The notes under the pieces: model-generated | The model's input: only the letters and a program-made list of their open reading frames with translations | What the model was told of the DNA's origin: nothing | The model's database searches: none | Shown here: piece by piece, positions 43,256 to 51,112 of the stretch | Layout: every line of letters begins with the position of its first letter | How positions within the stretch are numbered: the stretch's first letter is position 1 | Program-made: the position numbers and the translations under genes | Assembly (NCBI GenBank): GCA_016776905.1 | Contig: JADHSM010000010.1 | Span: 62,001 to 126,000, forward strand | Length of the DNA: 64,000 nt | Source: Planctomycetota bacterium | GTDB lineage: Bacteria; Planctomycetota; UBA8108; UBA1146 | Direction: 5' to 3'

Positions 43256-43740
43256 CTCGCCCATCTAACCCCACTCTCCCTGCACAGAATAAAGGGTTCA
43301 CGCTTGTCGAGCTTGTTATGGCAGTCGCCATCCTCAGCGGAGCATTCTTGACGATCCTCGACCTCAGAGTGAAAGCTCTCGATGACGCTTTCAAGTACAA
43401 CAATGACCGACTCGTTAACCGGGTCGCACGTCAAAAATTAGATGAAGTTTCATATGGCCTAGAAGAAAACTCTTCTGGAGAAATCGAAATCCCTGGAAAA
43501 AAGACTCCAGAGCCTTGGCGCTGGAGCGTCACCATTCAGGACCAATCGAACACAGAGTTCGGACCTAGACTGCTCTTCATTGAACTGACATTGGAGTACC
43601 CATCTGTCTACAGTAGTTCAAGTTCTGAAGACGATCTAGAAACCGTCATTATCGCTACTCGAGTGTTGGTCAACGAACAAAACCCTTTGTACACATATGC
43701 TGAACCCACCTCGGATTCGTTGAATAACGGTGGTTTCTAA
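43249..43740 (+). CDS. gspI: Minor pseudopilin, GspI-type
   Basis: 163 residues. A 15-residue leader ends in NKG before FTLVELVMAVAILSGAFLTILDLRVKALDDAFK. GspI proteins typically show this pattern: Glu5, an early helix, a 'LDEVSYG'-like segment (RQKLDEVSYGLEENSSGEI) and a WRWSVTI strand. The C-terminal part is polar. It overlaps gspH by 7 bases and shares one base with the gspJ start (TAATG), indicating a tightly coupled operon. Assigned as GspI by position and by the W-x-W-x-V strand. Confidence 0.82.
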   Translation: MVARPSNPTLPAQNKGFTLVELVMAVAILSGAFLTILDLRVKALDDAFKYNNDRLVNRVARQKLDEVSYGLEENSSGEIEIPGKKTPEPWRWSVTIQDQSNTEFGPRLLFIELTLEYPSVYSSSSSEDDLETVIIATRVLVNEQNPLYTYAEPTSDSLNNGGF

Positions 43741-44633
43741 TGAAAAAGAATGAAGGATTCACACTCATAGAACTCGTCGTTGTTCTCGGAATGTTTGGTC
43801 TAGTCATGCTAGCCAGCTACACGATTCTTGAAACAACAATCGAAGCCGACAGACGTGTGCAACTCGCGACGATGACTGGCAAAGTAGGAGAAGCCATTCT
43901 CAACCAGATGCGTCGTGATATTCAGGGCGTAGTTTGGCGAGGCCATGGACAGGAAGTTTTCCAAGGGCAAAGTCGAGGGGATGATGACAATGGTGAAGAC
44001 ACCATCGATTTCCTGACGACCGCCCCTGTGCCTGAACCTAAAGAAACGATTTCTTCATGGACCGGGGAAGTCACTTCCGTCGGCTACGCTTTAAAATCTG
44101 GCGACGATGAGGACTTAATCCTGTTCAGAAGAGTCGCCTGGGACCTCCAATCGGATCACTTCAATAAAGGAACACGAACAGCCATCTACGATCGAGTGAT
44201 GGCGATGGATATTCGGTATCTGAATCAAGAAGAAGAATGGGTCGACGACTGGGATGCCAGCTCCATTCTTCCTGAAGAAAATCTGACCGATTTCCCCTTC
44301 CTCGATGAGGAAGAATTCCTCGCTGCAGAAGATGCCGCACTCGCTGCAGAAAACCCGACGACAGGATCCCAAAACAACAGTTCGACCTCAGGGAGCATCG
44401 ATCCCGCCACGGGTGAAGAGATTCCGGAAGAGCCGCTTCCGCTCCCTATCCCCAAAGCGGTCGAAATCACCCTGTATCTCCACTATGGAGATGAGCGCGG
44501 ACAGATACTGGACTCATCAGGGGAGCCCGTGCTGGAAGTCTTTTCGACCGTTGTCCCTCTGATCACCACTGATCAGGTCCTCATCCCTGATCCGGATTTG
44601 GACAGCCTGGAAGGGCTTCTCGGAAACAACTAA
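43740..44633 (+). CDS. gspJ: Minor pseudopilin, GspJ-type
   Basis: 297 residues, longer than the usual 190-220. The start MKKNEGFTLIELVVVLGMFGLVMLASYTILE is a prepilin signal. GspJ-like strands follow (VGEAILNQMRRDIQGVVWRG, DTIDFLTTAPVP, SVGYALKSGDDEDLILFRRV, YDRVMAMDIRYLNQEEEWVDDWD). An acidic Glu/Ala-rich insert (FLDEEEFLAAEDAALAAENPTTG) and Ser/Thr linker occupy about 185-225, before the last strand (AVEITLYLHYGDERG). The insert accounts for the extra length. A terminator follows 12 bases later, so this ends the plus-strand secretion operon. Confidence 0.85.
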   Translation: MKKNEGFTLIELVVVLGMFGLVMLASYTILETTIEADRRVQLATMTGKVGEAILNQMRRDIQGVVWRGHGQEVFQGQSRGDDDNGEDTIDFLTTAPVPEPKETISSWTGEVTSVGYALKSGDDEDLILFRRVAWDLQSDHFNKGTRTAIYDRVMAMDIRYLNQEEEWVDDWDASSILPEENLTDFPFLDEEEFLAAEDAALAAENPTTGSQNNSSTSGSIDPATGEEIPEEPLPLPIPKAVEITLYLHYGDERGQILDSSGEPVLEVFSTVVPLITTDQVLIPDPDLDSLEGLLGNN

Positions 44634-44644
44634 TTGATTTGTGA

Positions 44645-44720
44645 GGGGCCTCCGGAAGGATGGCAAGAACCCGGATTGCGTGATCCCTAGGTTCGAGCTA
44701 CCGGAGGCCCCGGTTTTTTT
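44645..44720 (+). terminator. Terminator of the gspD-J operon
   Basis: GGGGCCTCCGG (44645-44655) and CCGGAGGCCCC (44701-44711) form a perfect 11-bp stem closing a 45-base loop, followed by GG and seven T. The long loop is unusual for a simple terminator. Confidence 0.85.
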
Positions 44721-44839
44721 ACCCCTCTCCGGCTTTGACACCCCCCTCCTTCCTGTGCCACATACGCACGCCTACTCCCCCATAACCTTAAAATTCGACC
44801 TCAAATAGGCAATCTGAGGTAAAATCCCGCCTGATGAAT

Positions 44840-44855
44840 TGGCACCACAATTGCG
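44840..44855 (+). promoter_or_regulatory. Strong sigma-54 promoter of the Kelch lipoprotein operon
   Basis: TGGCAC-CACAA-TTGCG matches the consensus TGGCAC-N5-TTGCW at all six -24 bases and four of five -12 bases, with exact spacing. It is the best sigma-54 match I found in the window. The predicted start lies near 44867, giving a leader of about 365 bases. Confidence 0.75.
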
Positions 44856-44866
44856 ATACCCTAGTC

Positions 44867-45230
44867 ATGGAACAGGAATGGCCCGATAAGAAGATCTGGC
44901 CCTTCTACCTGAGTGCTCCTGAAATGAGGGGCAAAGTGCTATTTGGCCCATGGGAACAACGTAAGACACTTTTCTCGCAAGGTAGACAGTTGTCCTGTGC
45001 CGATTTAGAATCCGGACTTGCGAGAAGACCCCGAAGGGCGATACACCCTGATGGGAATCAGGTGTGTTCAATGGCCCGGCTGATGCGTCTTGCTGATCTC
45101 TCCGGGGAAAAAGAGAGATCGACATCCGATTACGCCAACGCCCATCAGAGCGTCTCGTTTCGGTTTTCAGTAATACAACCACCCGCCCGGCCTGTCTTAC
45201 AGACTCCGGAAAGAATGTCCCAGGAAAGAG
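44867..45230 (+). ncRNA. Long structured mRNA leader upstream of the Kelch lipoprotein gene
   Basis: After the sigma-54 site no credible gene is seen for about 365 bases. Instead there are stems: TTCTCGCAAG/CTTGCGAGAA (44972-44981 with 45017-45026, enclosing a second CCGATT/AATCCGG hairpin), ACACCCTGAT/ATCAGGTGT (45043-45065, one bulge), and a perfect GATCTCTC/GAGAGATC (45095-45102 with 45113-45120). I searched by eye for the c-di-GMP-I (GEMM) core and did not find it. A regulatory leader or separate small RNA is inferred. Confidence 0.5.
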
Positions 45231-47138
45231 ATGGAACGAATGAGCCCTCTCAGCAATCAATGCTCAAAGTATTCGAGAATCAAAAGTACAGCCCTCCTGT
45301 TGATTTTGATCGGTGGATTACTTCCCATCATCGGATGTCACGGAAGCGGTGACTCCATTCCCAATATCAATAATGCAGCGGCATTCCTCGAAGATGACAA
45401 TGTCGTCAACGGACCGCAAATGGTGACCCCACGATACGGGCACACTGCAACCACACTTGAGGATGGAACGGTTCTGATCACTGGCGGATCCGACGAACGC
45501 CACCTCACCTCTCTCGATACTGCGGAAGTCTTCGACCAAGGAGCCGCTGTCGAGTTTGGGGAGCCGATCCCTGACAGTGTATCGGGAGACTTCATCGATA
45601 CCGATGTTGAGGGTGACGTGATTACCATGCCGCAGGGTGGACGCATTTTCCACACCGCAACCTTACTGCCAGATGGCAACGTATTGATTTGTGGCGGTAC
45701 CGCAGATGCGCTCTTCGCAGAAGCTGCTGACGTTTCAGAAATCTACAACATCGGTAGCCGCGAGTTCGGTCCAGATTCTCTCTTCATCGATCCGGATCTG
45801 GGAACCCCTAGATTCCGTCACTCAGCGACCCTCCTGCCCAACGGAAAAGTCCTTATAGCAGGCGGCCAAGAGTCTCGTAACGAAACGATCATCGACCCGA
45901 ACTTTGCACCAGGCCAACCGGGATTCCAGATCACCATCAATGTCTTCCCATCGCTGAAGTCGATGGAGATCTTTGACCCTGCCTCAAGATCTTTCGTACC
46001 TGCGATCTCTGTTGCAGGACAAGATGCTGAGTTCCTCAGCGCGCGAGGCAGAGTAGGCCATTCCACCGCCGCTCTCGGAGGACTGGATAATGAGCTGGGA
46101 ACAACTGACGACATCATCTTCCACGCTGGAGGATTCCAAACCCTGTCCACTATCTTTGCTCCACAGTTCAAACTGCCGTGGCAGAACGATACCGATAACG
46201 CTCAAAACTTTGAGTACTACGACGTCACCACAGGTGACAACCGTTTGGCAGCGGGAATCGTATCGGGGAGCAGGGTTAATACAGCCGCGCTGCTGAACCT
46301 CGGCCAAGTCAGGAATTCAACTCTGGAATTCGACCTCACCGATCCACCCGACGGCATTATCGACCCTCTGACTGGAGACATTCCTTCAGTGCCAGGCATG
46401 ACCAATCTGCTCGTGATCGCGAATGGCGACGATGACAGCCCAGCATGCCCCACAGGTGTCACCACAAATGATCTCGTGGTTGCAACCTTCACAGGCTTCG
46501 GACCTTCTGATGGATTAACGTTCACGGTCTTCGCAGGAACTGCTGGACTGACGAATAACATCGAGAACCTCGTCGCAGACCCCATGAACTGTGCGCCATT
46601 CGCAAGGAGTGAAGCGGACATGGTCATGGTGAATACCCGTAGAACGTACAATGGTCAATCCATCGTCACGGGAGTAGGACTGACCGCCGGTGGTGCGTAT
46701 GAACTCGTGCCTCCTGCTGGCGGCTGTGTTGAGATTATGGCCGGAGTTTGTAGTAACGGAATTCAAGGTGTCACCATCTTTGACCCCTTCTACAATTTCC
46801 AGACAGATCCCACTTGGAATCCCGTACCCAACTCAAATCCCATCACTCATCCGACTGGAATCTTCGGTACTTTGATCAATGTGGATACGACGTACGCAGA
46901 CGATCTTCCCGATAACTTCGGTGTCGCTCTTGACCCCTCGATCCAGTTGAACCAAGCAAAAGTGCTTCATACGCTCAGCGTGGTTCCTGGAGAAGATGGA
47001 CTTCTAAATACTGTGGACGACCGAATCGTCTCTATTGGTGGCGGAGTCAGTTACTTCCCCAACTACGGAGATGAGCCTGCGACCATCAGCTGCGAGATTA
47101 TTTTGCTTCCTGGCACCAATACGCCTGAAGCACCTTAG
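45231..47138 (+). CDS. Kelch-repeat surface lipoprotein
   Basis: 635 residues. AGGA lies just before ATG 45231; ATG 45240 is an alternative. The signal (STALLLILIGGLLPIIGC) ends in a good lipobox, IIGC, so the protein should be lipid-anchored. The mature chain has Kelch/galactose-oxidase-like blades: QMVTPRYGHTATTLEDGTVLITGG, GRIFHTATLLPDGNVLICGG, PRFRHSATLLPNGKVLIAGGQES, and GRVGHSTAALGGLDNELGTTDDIIFHAGG. A degenerate C-terminal half ends with GLLNTVDDRIVSIGGG. A beta-propeller is predicted. It lies between the two secretion gene blocks under its own sigma-54-like promoter, so it may be a substrate or accessory of that machine. Ligand unknown. Confidence 0.85.
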   Translation: MERMSPLSNQCSKYSRIKSTALLLILIGGLLPIIGCHGSGDSIPNINNAAAFLEDDNVVNGPQMVTPRYGHTATTLEDGTVLITGGSDERHLTSLDTAEVFDQGAAVEFGEPIPDSVSGDFIDTDVEGDVITMPQGGRIFHTATLLPDGNVLICGGTADALFAEAADVSEIYNIGSREFGPDSLFIDPDLGTPRFRHSATLLPNGKVLIAGGQESRNETIIDPNFAPGQPGFQITINVFPSLKSMEIFDPASRSFVPAISVAGQDAEFLSARGRVGHSTAALGGLDNELGTTDDIIFHAGGFQTLSTIFAPQFKLPWQNDTDNAQNFEYYDVTTGDNRLAAGIVSGSRVNTAALLNLGQVRNSTLEFDLTDPPDGIIDPLTGDIPSVPGMTNLLVIANGDDDSPACPTGVTTNDLVVATFTGFGPSDGLTFTVFAGTAGLTNNIENLVADPMNCAPFARSEADMVMVNTRRTYNGQSIVTGVGLTAGGAYELVPPAGGCVEIMAGVCSNGIQGVTIFDPFYNFQTDPTWNPVPNSNPITHPTGIFGTLINVDTTYADDLPDNFGVALDPSIQLNQAKVLHTLSVVPGEDGLLNTVDDRIVSIGGGVSYFPNYGDEPATISCEIILLPGTNTPEAP

Positions 47139-47162
47139 TCGCCCTGGAGAGTTCTCACATTA

Positions 47163-48290
47163 ATGAACAGGTCTTCTGATTCACGAACTGGAAAAGCGAA
47201 CTCAAATTCGCTGAGGACTTCTCGTCCGGGTGTGTTTCCCCAGAATCAATCTGGGGAAACAAATCTCCAATGGATAGCGATCCTTACACTTCTGGCTTTG
47301 GGTTGGTTTTTGTCTTTGCTTTGGTCACAAATAGAACCTGAAGCTCAGAAAAAAAAATCCGTCGCCAACCCCCCTCAGGTCGCCAAGACTTCCGCTCGCA
47401 CAAATGCAGCGAAAGGTTCCTCAGATTCGTCCGTCTCTCCCCTCGACACCCTGTCAGAAGCTGAACAACTGATCTTTGACGACATCTTTGAATTGTTCCT
47501 TTTGTGTCAATGGAACTCTGCGATGGATGCTTCGACGGCACACAGAGTTGCTCGAGCCCGAACGGACCTACAAAACCTTCTCGATAGCCTCGGCCCTGAG
47601 CATGTCGCAATGCTCACCGGGATTCTTGAAGAAGAACCAGATTTCATCAACCGACGCTTTCTTCTAAAAGCGTTGGGCAAAATAGGGTCTGAAGAAGCGC
47701 TCAATTCACTTCTGGAGCACTATTATTGGGCGAACTCTGAAGGTAAAGAGAGTGAAGTGAAGCACACCATTGAATCTCTCTCTCTGGCAAACAATGACGC
47801 TTCATTTGATATCCTTCGAGACTTCTCCCTCTCCGAAGAAGACGAAATTCACAGATACCGATTCGTGGAAGCTCTGACCCAACACTCCAGATCAGAAGAC
47901 GCTCGCGATGTATACGGAGCACTGCTAGAAGACCCCTCACACTTCCGAGTTCGCCAACGAGCCGCTTATGGATTTAAAGTCTCAGGAAAGAAAGTGGACG
48001 CCCAGACGGTGGAATCTGCTCTTCTGGCCGAAAAAAATCCTTACGTCAGACAATCTTACCTAGGCGCACTTGGGGGCATTCGAGATGTCAATTCCATCCC
48101 AATGGTTCAGAAAATATTATCTGAAGACAACGATATCTCTACGCGGATTTCAGCGGTTCGAGCTCTTCTTCGTATCGATGGAGCGAATGCCATTCAAGCA
48201 CTACTCGTGGCCCGTAACACTGGTGATTCCTCGGATCGGGTAAACCAAGAGATTGTCACAGCCCTTCAACAACTCGGCATAGATGACTAA
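47163..48290 (+). CDS. Membrane-anchored HEAT-repeat protein
   Basis: 375 residues, 24 bases after the Kelch gene. A polar N-terminus precedes one membrane helix (WIAILTLLALGWFLSLLWSQI, about 40-60) and a Lys/Ser-rich linker. From about residue 105 the chain is all helical with HEAT-like pairs: INRRFLLKALGKIGSEEALNSLLEHY, IESLSLANNDASFDILRDF, RQRAAYGFKVSGKKVDAQTVESALL and RISAVRALLRIDGANAIQALLVARN. Such repeats form scaffolds for protein binding. The position between Kelch lipoproteins and secretion genes suggests a periplasmic adaptor; this is inference. Confidence 0.82.
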   Translation: MNRSSDSRTGKANSNSLRTSRPGVFPQNQSGETNLQWIAILTLLALGWFLSLLWSQIEPEAQKKKSVANPPQVAKTSARTNAAKGSSDSSVSPLDTLSEAEQLIFDDIFELFLLCQWNSAMDASTAHRVARARTDLQNLLDSLGPEHVAMLTGILEEEPDFINRRFLLKALGKIGSEEALNSLLEHYYWANSEGKESEVKHTIESLSLANNDASFDILRDFSLSEEDEIHRYRFVEALTQHSRSEDARDVYGALLEDPSHFRVRQRAAYGFKVSGKKVDAQTVESALLAEKNPYVRQSYLGALGGIRDVNSIPMVQKILSEDNDISTRISAVRALLRIDGANAIQALLVARNTGDSSDRVNQEIVTALQQLGIDD

Positions 48291-48376
48291 TCTCGGGGCT
48301 TGAGTGTCACCGAATTGCGGGGCACCATAATTCCGTCGGCAAACCCATCTAGCCCAAAGAGCTGAGGTTTGCTGCC

Positions 48377-48416
48377 ACCTGAAGATTGTCGATGGAATAC
48401 TCTCGTATCTTCAGGT
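48377..48416 (+). promoter_or_regulatory. Perfect 10-bp hairpin just before the second Kelch gene
   Basis: ACCTGAAGAT (48377-48386) pairs with ATCTTCAGGT (48407-48416) around a 20-base loop. The only Shine-Dalgarno-like AGG before ATG 48427 is in the 3' arm, so the hairpin could mask the ribosome site. Confidence 0.5.
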
Positions 48417-48426
48417 AGTTCCAGCC

Positions 48427-50544
48427 ATGAAGGGACATGACTTCTTGCGACTCCACCGCTTGAGATTCTTATCTCTTTCATGTTTCCTTACTCTCTTATT
48501 TGGTTGCCAATCAGACGACAGAATAAAACTCATTCATGCCAGAATCAGTCCTGCCGAAACTCCAGTAGAGGAATGTCAGGGTCGTATAGTTCTCACTTTT
48601 GATCAGTCCCTCCCTTTAGATACCAACCAACAAATCAATATCGACTTTCCACATCCAGACTTCACCGCTGGTGAGTTTGAACTCTCGAGCGGTCCCCGTG
48701 ATAATGAATGGACAATAAAACTTCTCTCCGGCTTTGAAGATCTTCTTCCTAGAGGAGAACTCCCAGATGGAAGCCGCGCGAGTTTGAAGCTCGATATCGT
48801 GCAACTTCAAAACGATCTAGGTTCCACTTCCTTCCCACCTATCCTTCTCACAATGTCCCCCCAGGAACCTGCGGCGCTGACCGGAGCTCGCTGGGTTGAT
48901 ACCGACGGAAGTTCAACCGTGAACAAGGAAGACCTACTTATTTTGGAATGGGATCGCTATGTATCCGTGGAGCCTAGCGACAATAGCATTGGAGTCACCA
49001 CTCCTGGACCGAGAGATCTCGTTCAGTTAGCGGTCAAAGGTGACCGCTTAGGAACCGCAGATGACCCTGAGGTTTGGATCACTTCAGGTCCCTCTCTTGA
49101 ATCACAGATAATTCTAGGAGACTCCCCCATTCTTACTGTCGATGGGAATGCCGACCCCGATCGATATCAGTTTGAAGGCTCGAGTAGCGGCATCGCCTTG
49201 TCTTCAACTTCGATTATTCCTTCCCGTGATTTAATAACGACCAGAGGAGCAGGAGTCAGCTCACCAAAGGTTATCGATCTCACAGGTGATTGTGCGCCTT
49301 GGAGCGAAATTTCAATCCCAGCAGAGATCAAAGCTCTCGAGGATTGCACTCTAACCCCTATCCTCTTCAATCAGTTTCTGGTGACAGGAGGAAGAACACT
49401 TCGAAGATCTGGCGTTTCCAGTGTTGTGAATGAAGCATGGATTATTGATCCCTTAGGAGATCACCAAGGTCCCTTTTTCATGAACCACCCTCGAAAGGGA
49501 CACACGGCAACTCGCATTGCCGGCCCAGATCAGTTACCAGACAACATGGATGACATGGTTCTCATTCATGGGGGCTGGGATGGAAACAAGGTTCGAAGCG
49601 ATTCTGAATTATTCCGTATCGGTATTAACGGACCTGAGTTTATTCCCCTTGAAAATACAACCTCAACGACACCTCGATTCGAACACACTTCCCATGTCTT
49701 AAATGATGGACAGTCCGTCCTACTTGTTGGTGGGCGTCTAGAAGGACAGCTCAACGGTATTCTCGAATTACTTAAGATAGATTTTGATTCTGAAACAGAA
49801 GCAAATGTTCCAACCTTGCGTACAGAGCAAATAGGGGAACTTGGATTCCCGAGGCACCAACATGCCTCATTACTGTTCAAGGACACTGAGAACCCCCTGC
49901 TATTCGTCTACGGGGGATACGGTGGCTCATTGGGTGCTCCATATGTCAACTTCACAGCAGAACACTGCCGAGTCCTCTCTGCCCCCGAGGTGTTCCGCAT
50001 TCAAAAAGGAACCGAGATCGCTCGGCCTCTTTTACTGAACTCCGATGCCGACCTTCCTGGACCACGTCGAGGACTCGTCATGATGTCATGGAAGCATTCG
50101 GAAATTCCGGGACATTCGGCTCTCCTCACTTCGGGGACAAGAAAACCGCCCATCCCTGACCCCTTCGCACCTCTCCAGACAAACAGTTGCCGAACAGGAT
50201 ATCTGGTGGAGTTGAAGGATAATGGACGAGGAAGAATCGTTCTGGAATGGGCCCCGGCAGGAAGAACTGCGGTTGAAACATTTCGCCCATGCACCGCATC
50301 GCTTCCGGGTGGACGAATATTAATCGTGGGAGGCACTGATTCGGGAGGATCACCCGTGAATGACGCTACCATTTTTGACCCCGTAACAGGGAATCTTGAA
50401 CGCGTCTGCCAATCAGTAGATTTCGGACCCAAAGGAGTTGTGATTACCCAGCGCGCGCTTCCCTTATGGGGAGGTGCTGTCATATTGGGCGCTGATACTC
50501 AGAATCTGTCGAGTAGGGCTGTCCGCTTCAACGCTTCCCGCTAA
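48427..50544 (+). CDS. Large Kelch-repeat lipoprotein
   Basis: 705 residues. The signal sequence (FLSLSCFLTLLFGC) ends in a good lipobox, LFGC. Residues 35-300 are a beta-rich region (IRLIHARISPAETPVEECQGRIVLTFD...), perhaps Ig-like. Kelch blades begin near 300: FNQFLVTGGRTLRRSG, HPRKGHTATRIAGPDQLPDNMDDMVLIHGG, TPRFEHTSHVLNDGQSVLLVGGR, PRHQHASLLFKDTENPLLFVYGGYGG and RPCTASLPGGRILIVGG. The 'PDNMDDMVLIHGG' type resembles 'DNELGTTDDIIFHAGG' in the first Kelch gene, so the two are related. A hairpin covers its ribosome site region. It ends 9 bases before the convergent gspM-like stop. Likely surface-exposed; function unknown. Confidence 0.84.
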   Translation: MKGHDFLRLHRLRFLSLSCFLTLLFGCQSDDRIKLIHARISPAETPVEECQGRIVLTFDQSLPLDTNQQINIDFPHPDFTAGEFELSSGPRDNEWTIKLLSGFEDLLPRGELPDGSRASLKLDIVQLQNDLGSTSFPPILLTMSPQEPAALTGARWVDTDGSSTVNKEDLLILEWDRYVSVEPSDNSIGVTTPGPRDLVQLAVKGDRLGTADDPEVWITSGPSLESQIILGDSPILTVDGNADPDRYQFEGSSSGIALSSTSIIPSRDLITTRGAGVSSPKVIDLTGDCAPWSEISIPAEIKALEDCTLTPILFNQFLVTGGRTLRRSGVSSVVNEAWIIDPLGDHQGPFFMNHPRKGHTATRIAGPDQLPDNMDDMVLIHGGWDGNKVRSDSELFRIGINGPEFIPLENTTSTTPRFEHTSHVLNDGQSVLLVGGRLEGQLNGILELLKIDFDSETEANVPTLRTEQIGELGFPRHQHASLLFKDTENPLLFVYGGYGGSLGAPYVNFTAEHCRVLSAPEVFRIQKGTEIARPLLLNSDADLPGPRRGLVMMSWKHSEIPGHSALLTSGTRKPPIPDPFAPLQTNSCRTGYLVELKDNGRGRIVLEWAPAGRTAVETFRPCTASLPGGRILIVGGTDSGGSPVNDATIFDPVTGNLERVCQSVDFGPKGVVITQRALPLWGGAVILGADTQNLSSRAVRFNASR

Positions 50545-50553
50545 AGACCGACA

Positions 50554-51111
50554 CTACTTTACAGCTGAACTTTCTTCTCCGCCAAAACTCACAATGACGA
50601 GAGTCAAATCCCAAAGATCTTCGTAACTTCCTCTTTTAGATCTGTTCACCAACTTCACCTTTTCAAATCCAAGGTGAGGTGCTCTCGCCGAGATATTCGC
50701 GATGAAGGTGATGTGATCGCGGAGTAACCGAGGCTCAAATGTTGCATTATAAGTAAACTTTTTAAAGCTATCCCGGAGACTCTTTTCGTCTTTAGTCGCA
50801 CTTTTGATCTCGGGACGTGCAGAAGAGTTTTTCATGCTTTCAATGATGTCAATGACGACATCACTGATATTACCTGCGTTCTTTTTACTATCTTCACGAC
50901 GCCTATGAGCCAGAACAACTTCTTTGCTTTCGGCACTGCCCAGCAACTGCTTCAGCTTACCGAGTTGAACTTCTTCGGCAGCGGTTCTAGCCTTGAACTC
51001 TGCGGCTTGCCCCTTCACATAAAAGCCCCATGCCCCGAAGACTCCGGAGCAAAGGAATAATGTTAAAAGGACAATCTGTACGAGATCGTTGGTGGATCCT
51101 TTGGAACTCAT
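50554..51111 (-). CDS. Type II secretion GspM/PilO-like membrane protein
   Basis: 185 residues from ATG 51111 (AGAGGCG upstream), one base after the gspL-like stop; the track start lies inside that gene. One N-terminal helix (DLVQIVLLTLFLCSGVFGAWGFYV) is followed by a coiled coil (EFKARTAAEEVQLGKLKQLLGSAES) and a small ferredoxin-like domain with alternating strands (FKKFTYNATFEPRLLRDHITFIANISARAPHLGFEKVKLVNRSKR...LWDLTLVIVSF). That is the plan of GspM and PilO, which bind GspL/PilN in the inner-membrane platform. Sequence identity to either is too low to choose by eye; gene order supports the role. Confidence 0.75.
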   Translation of the reverse strand: MSSKGSTNDLVQIVLLTLFLCSGVFGAWGFYVKGQAAEFKARTAAEEVQLGKLKQLLGSAESKEVVLAHRRREDSKKNAGNISDVVIDIIESMKNSSARPEIKSATKDEKSLRDSFKKFTYNATFEPRLLRDHITFIANISARAPHLGFEKVKLVNRSKRGSYEDLWDLTLVIVSFGGEESSAVK

Positions 51112-51112
51112 T

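Noticed and set aside
44867-45230. c-di-GMP-I (GEMM) riboswitch
   Set aside because: The conserved GGGCAAACC and GGACGCAAAGCC cores are not present.
44834-45352. 172-codon plus-strand ORF ahead of the Kelch gene
   Set aside because: Its start lies before the sigma-54 site, it has no ribosome site, its composition is Arg/Trp-rich and unordered, and it runs into the Kelch gene in another frame.
48287-48481. 64-codon minus-strand ORF between the HEAT and second Kelch genes
   Set aside because: Its end reads protein-like, but it overlaps the Kelch signal peptide on the opposite strand and has no ribosome site. Possibly a relic; not supported.
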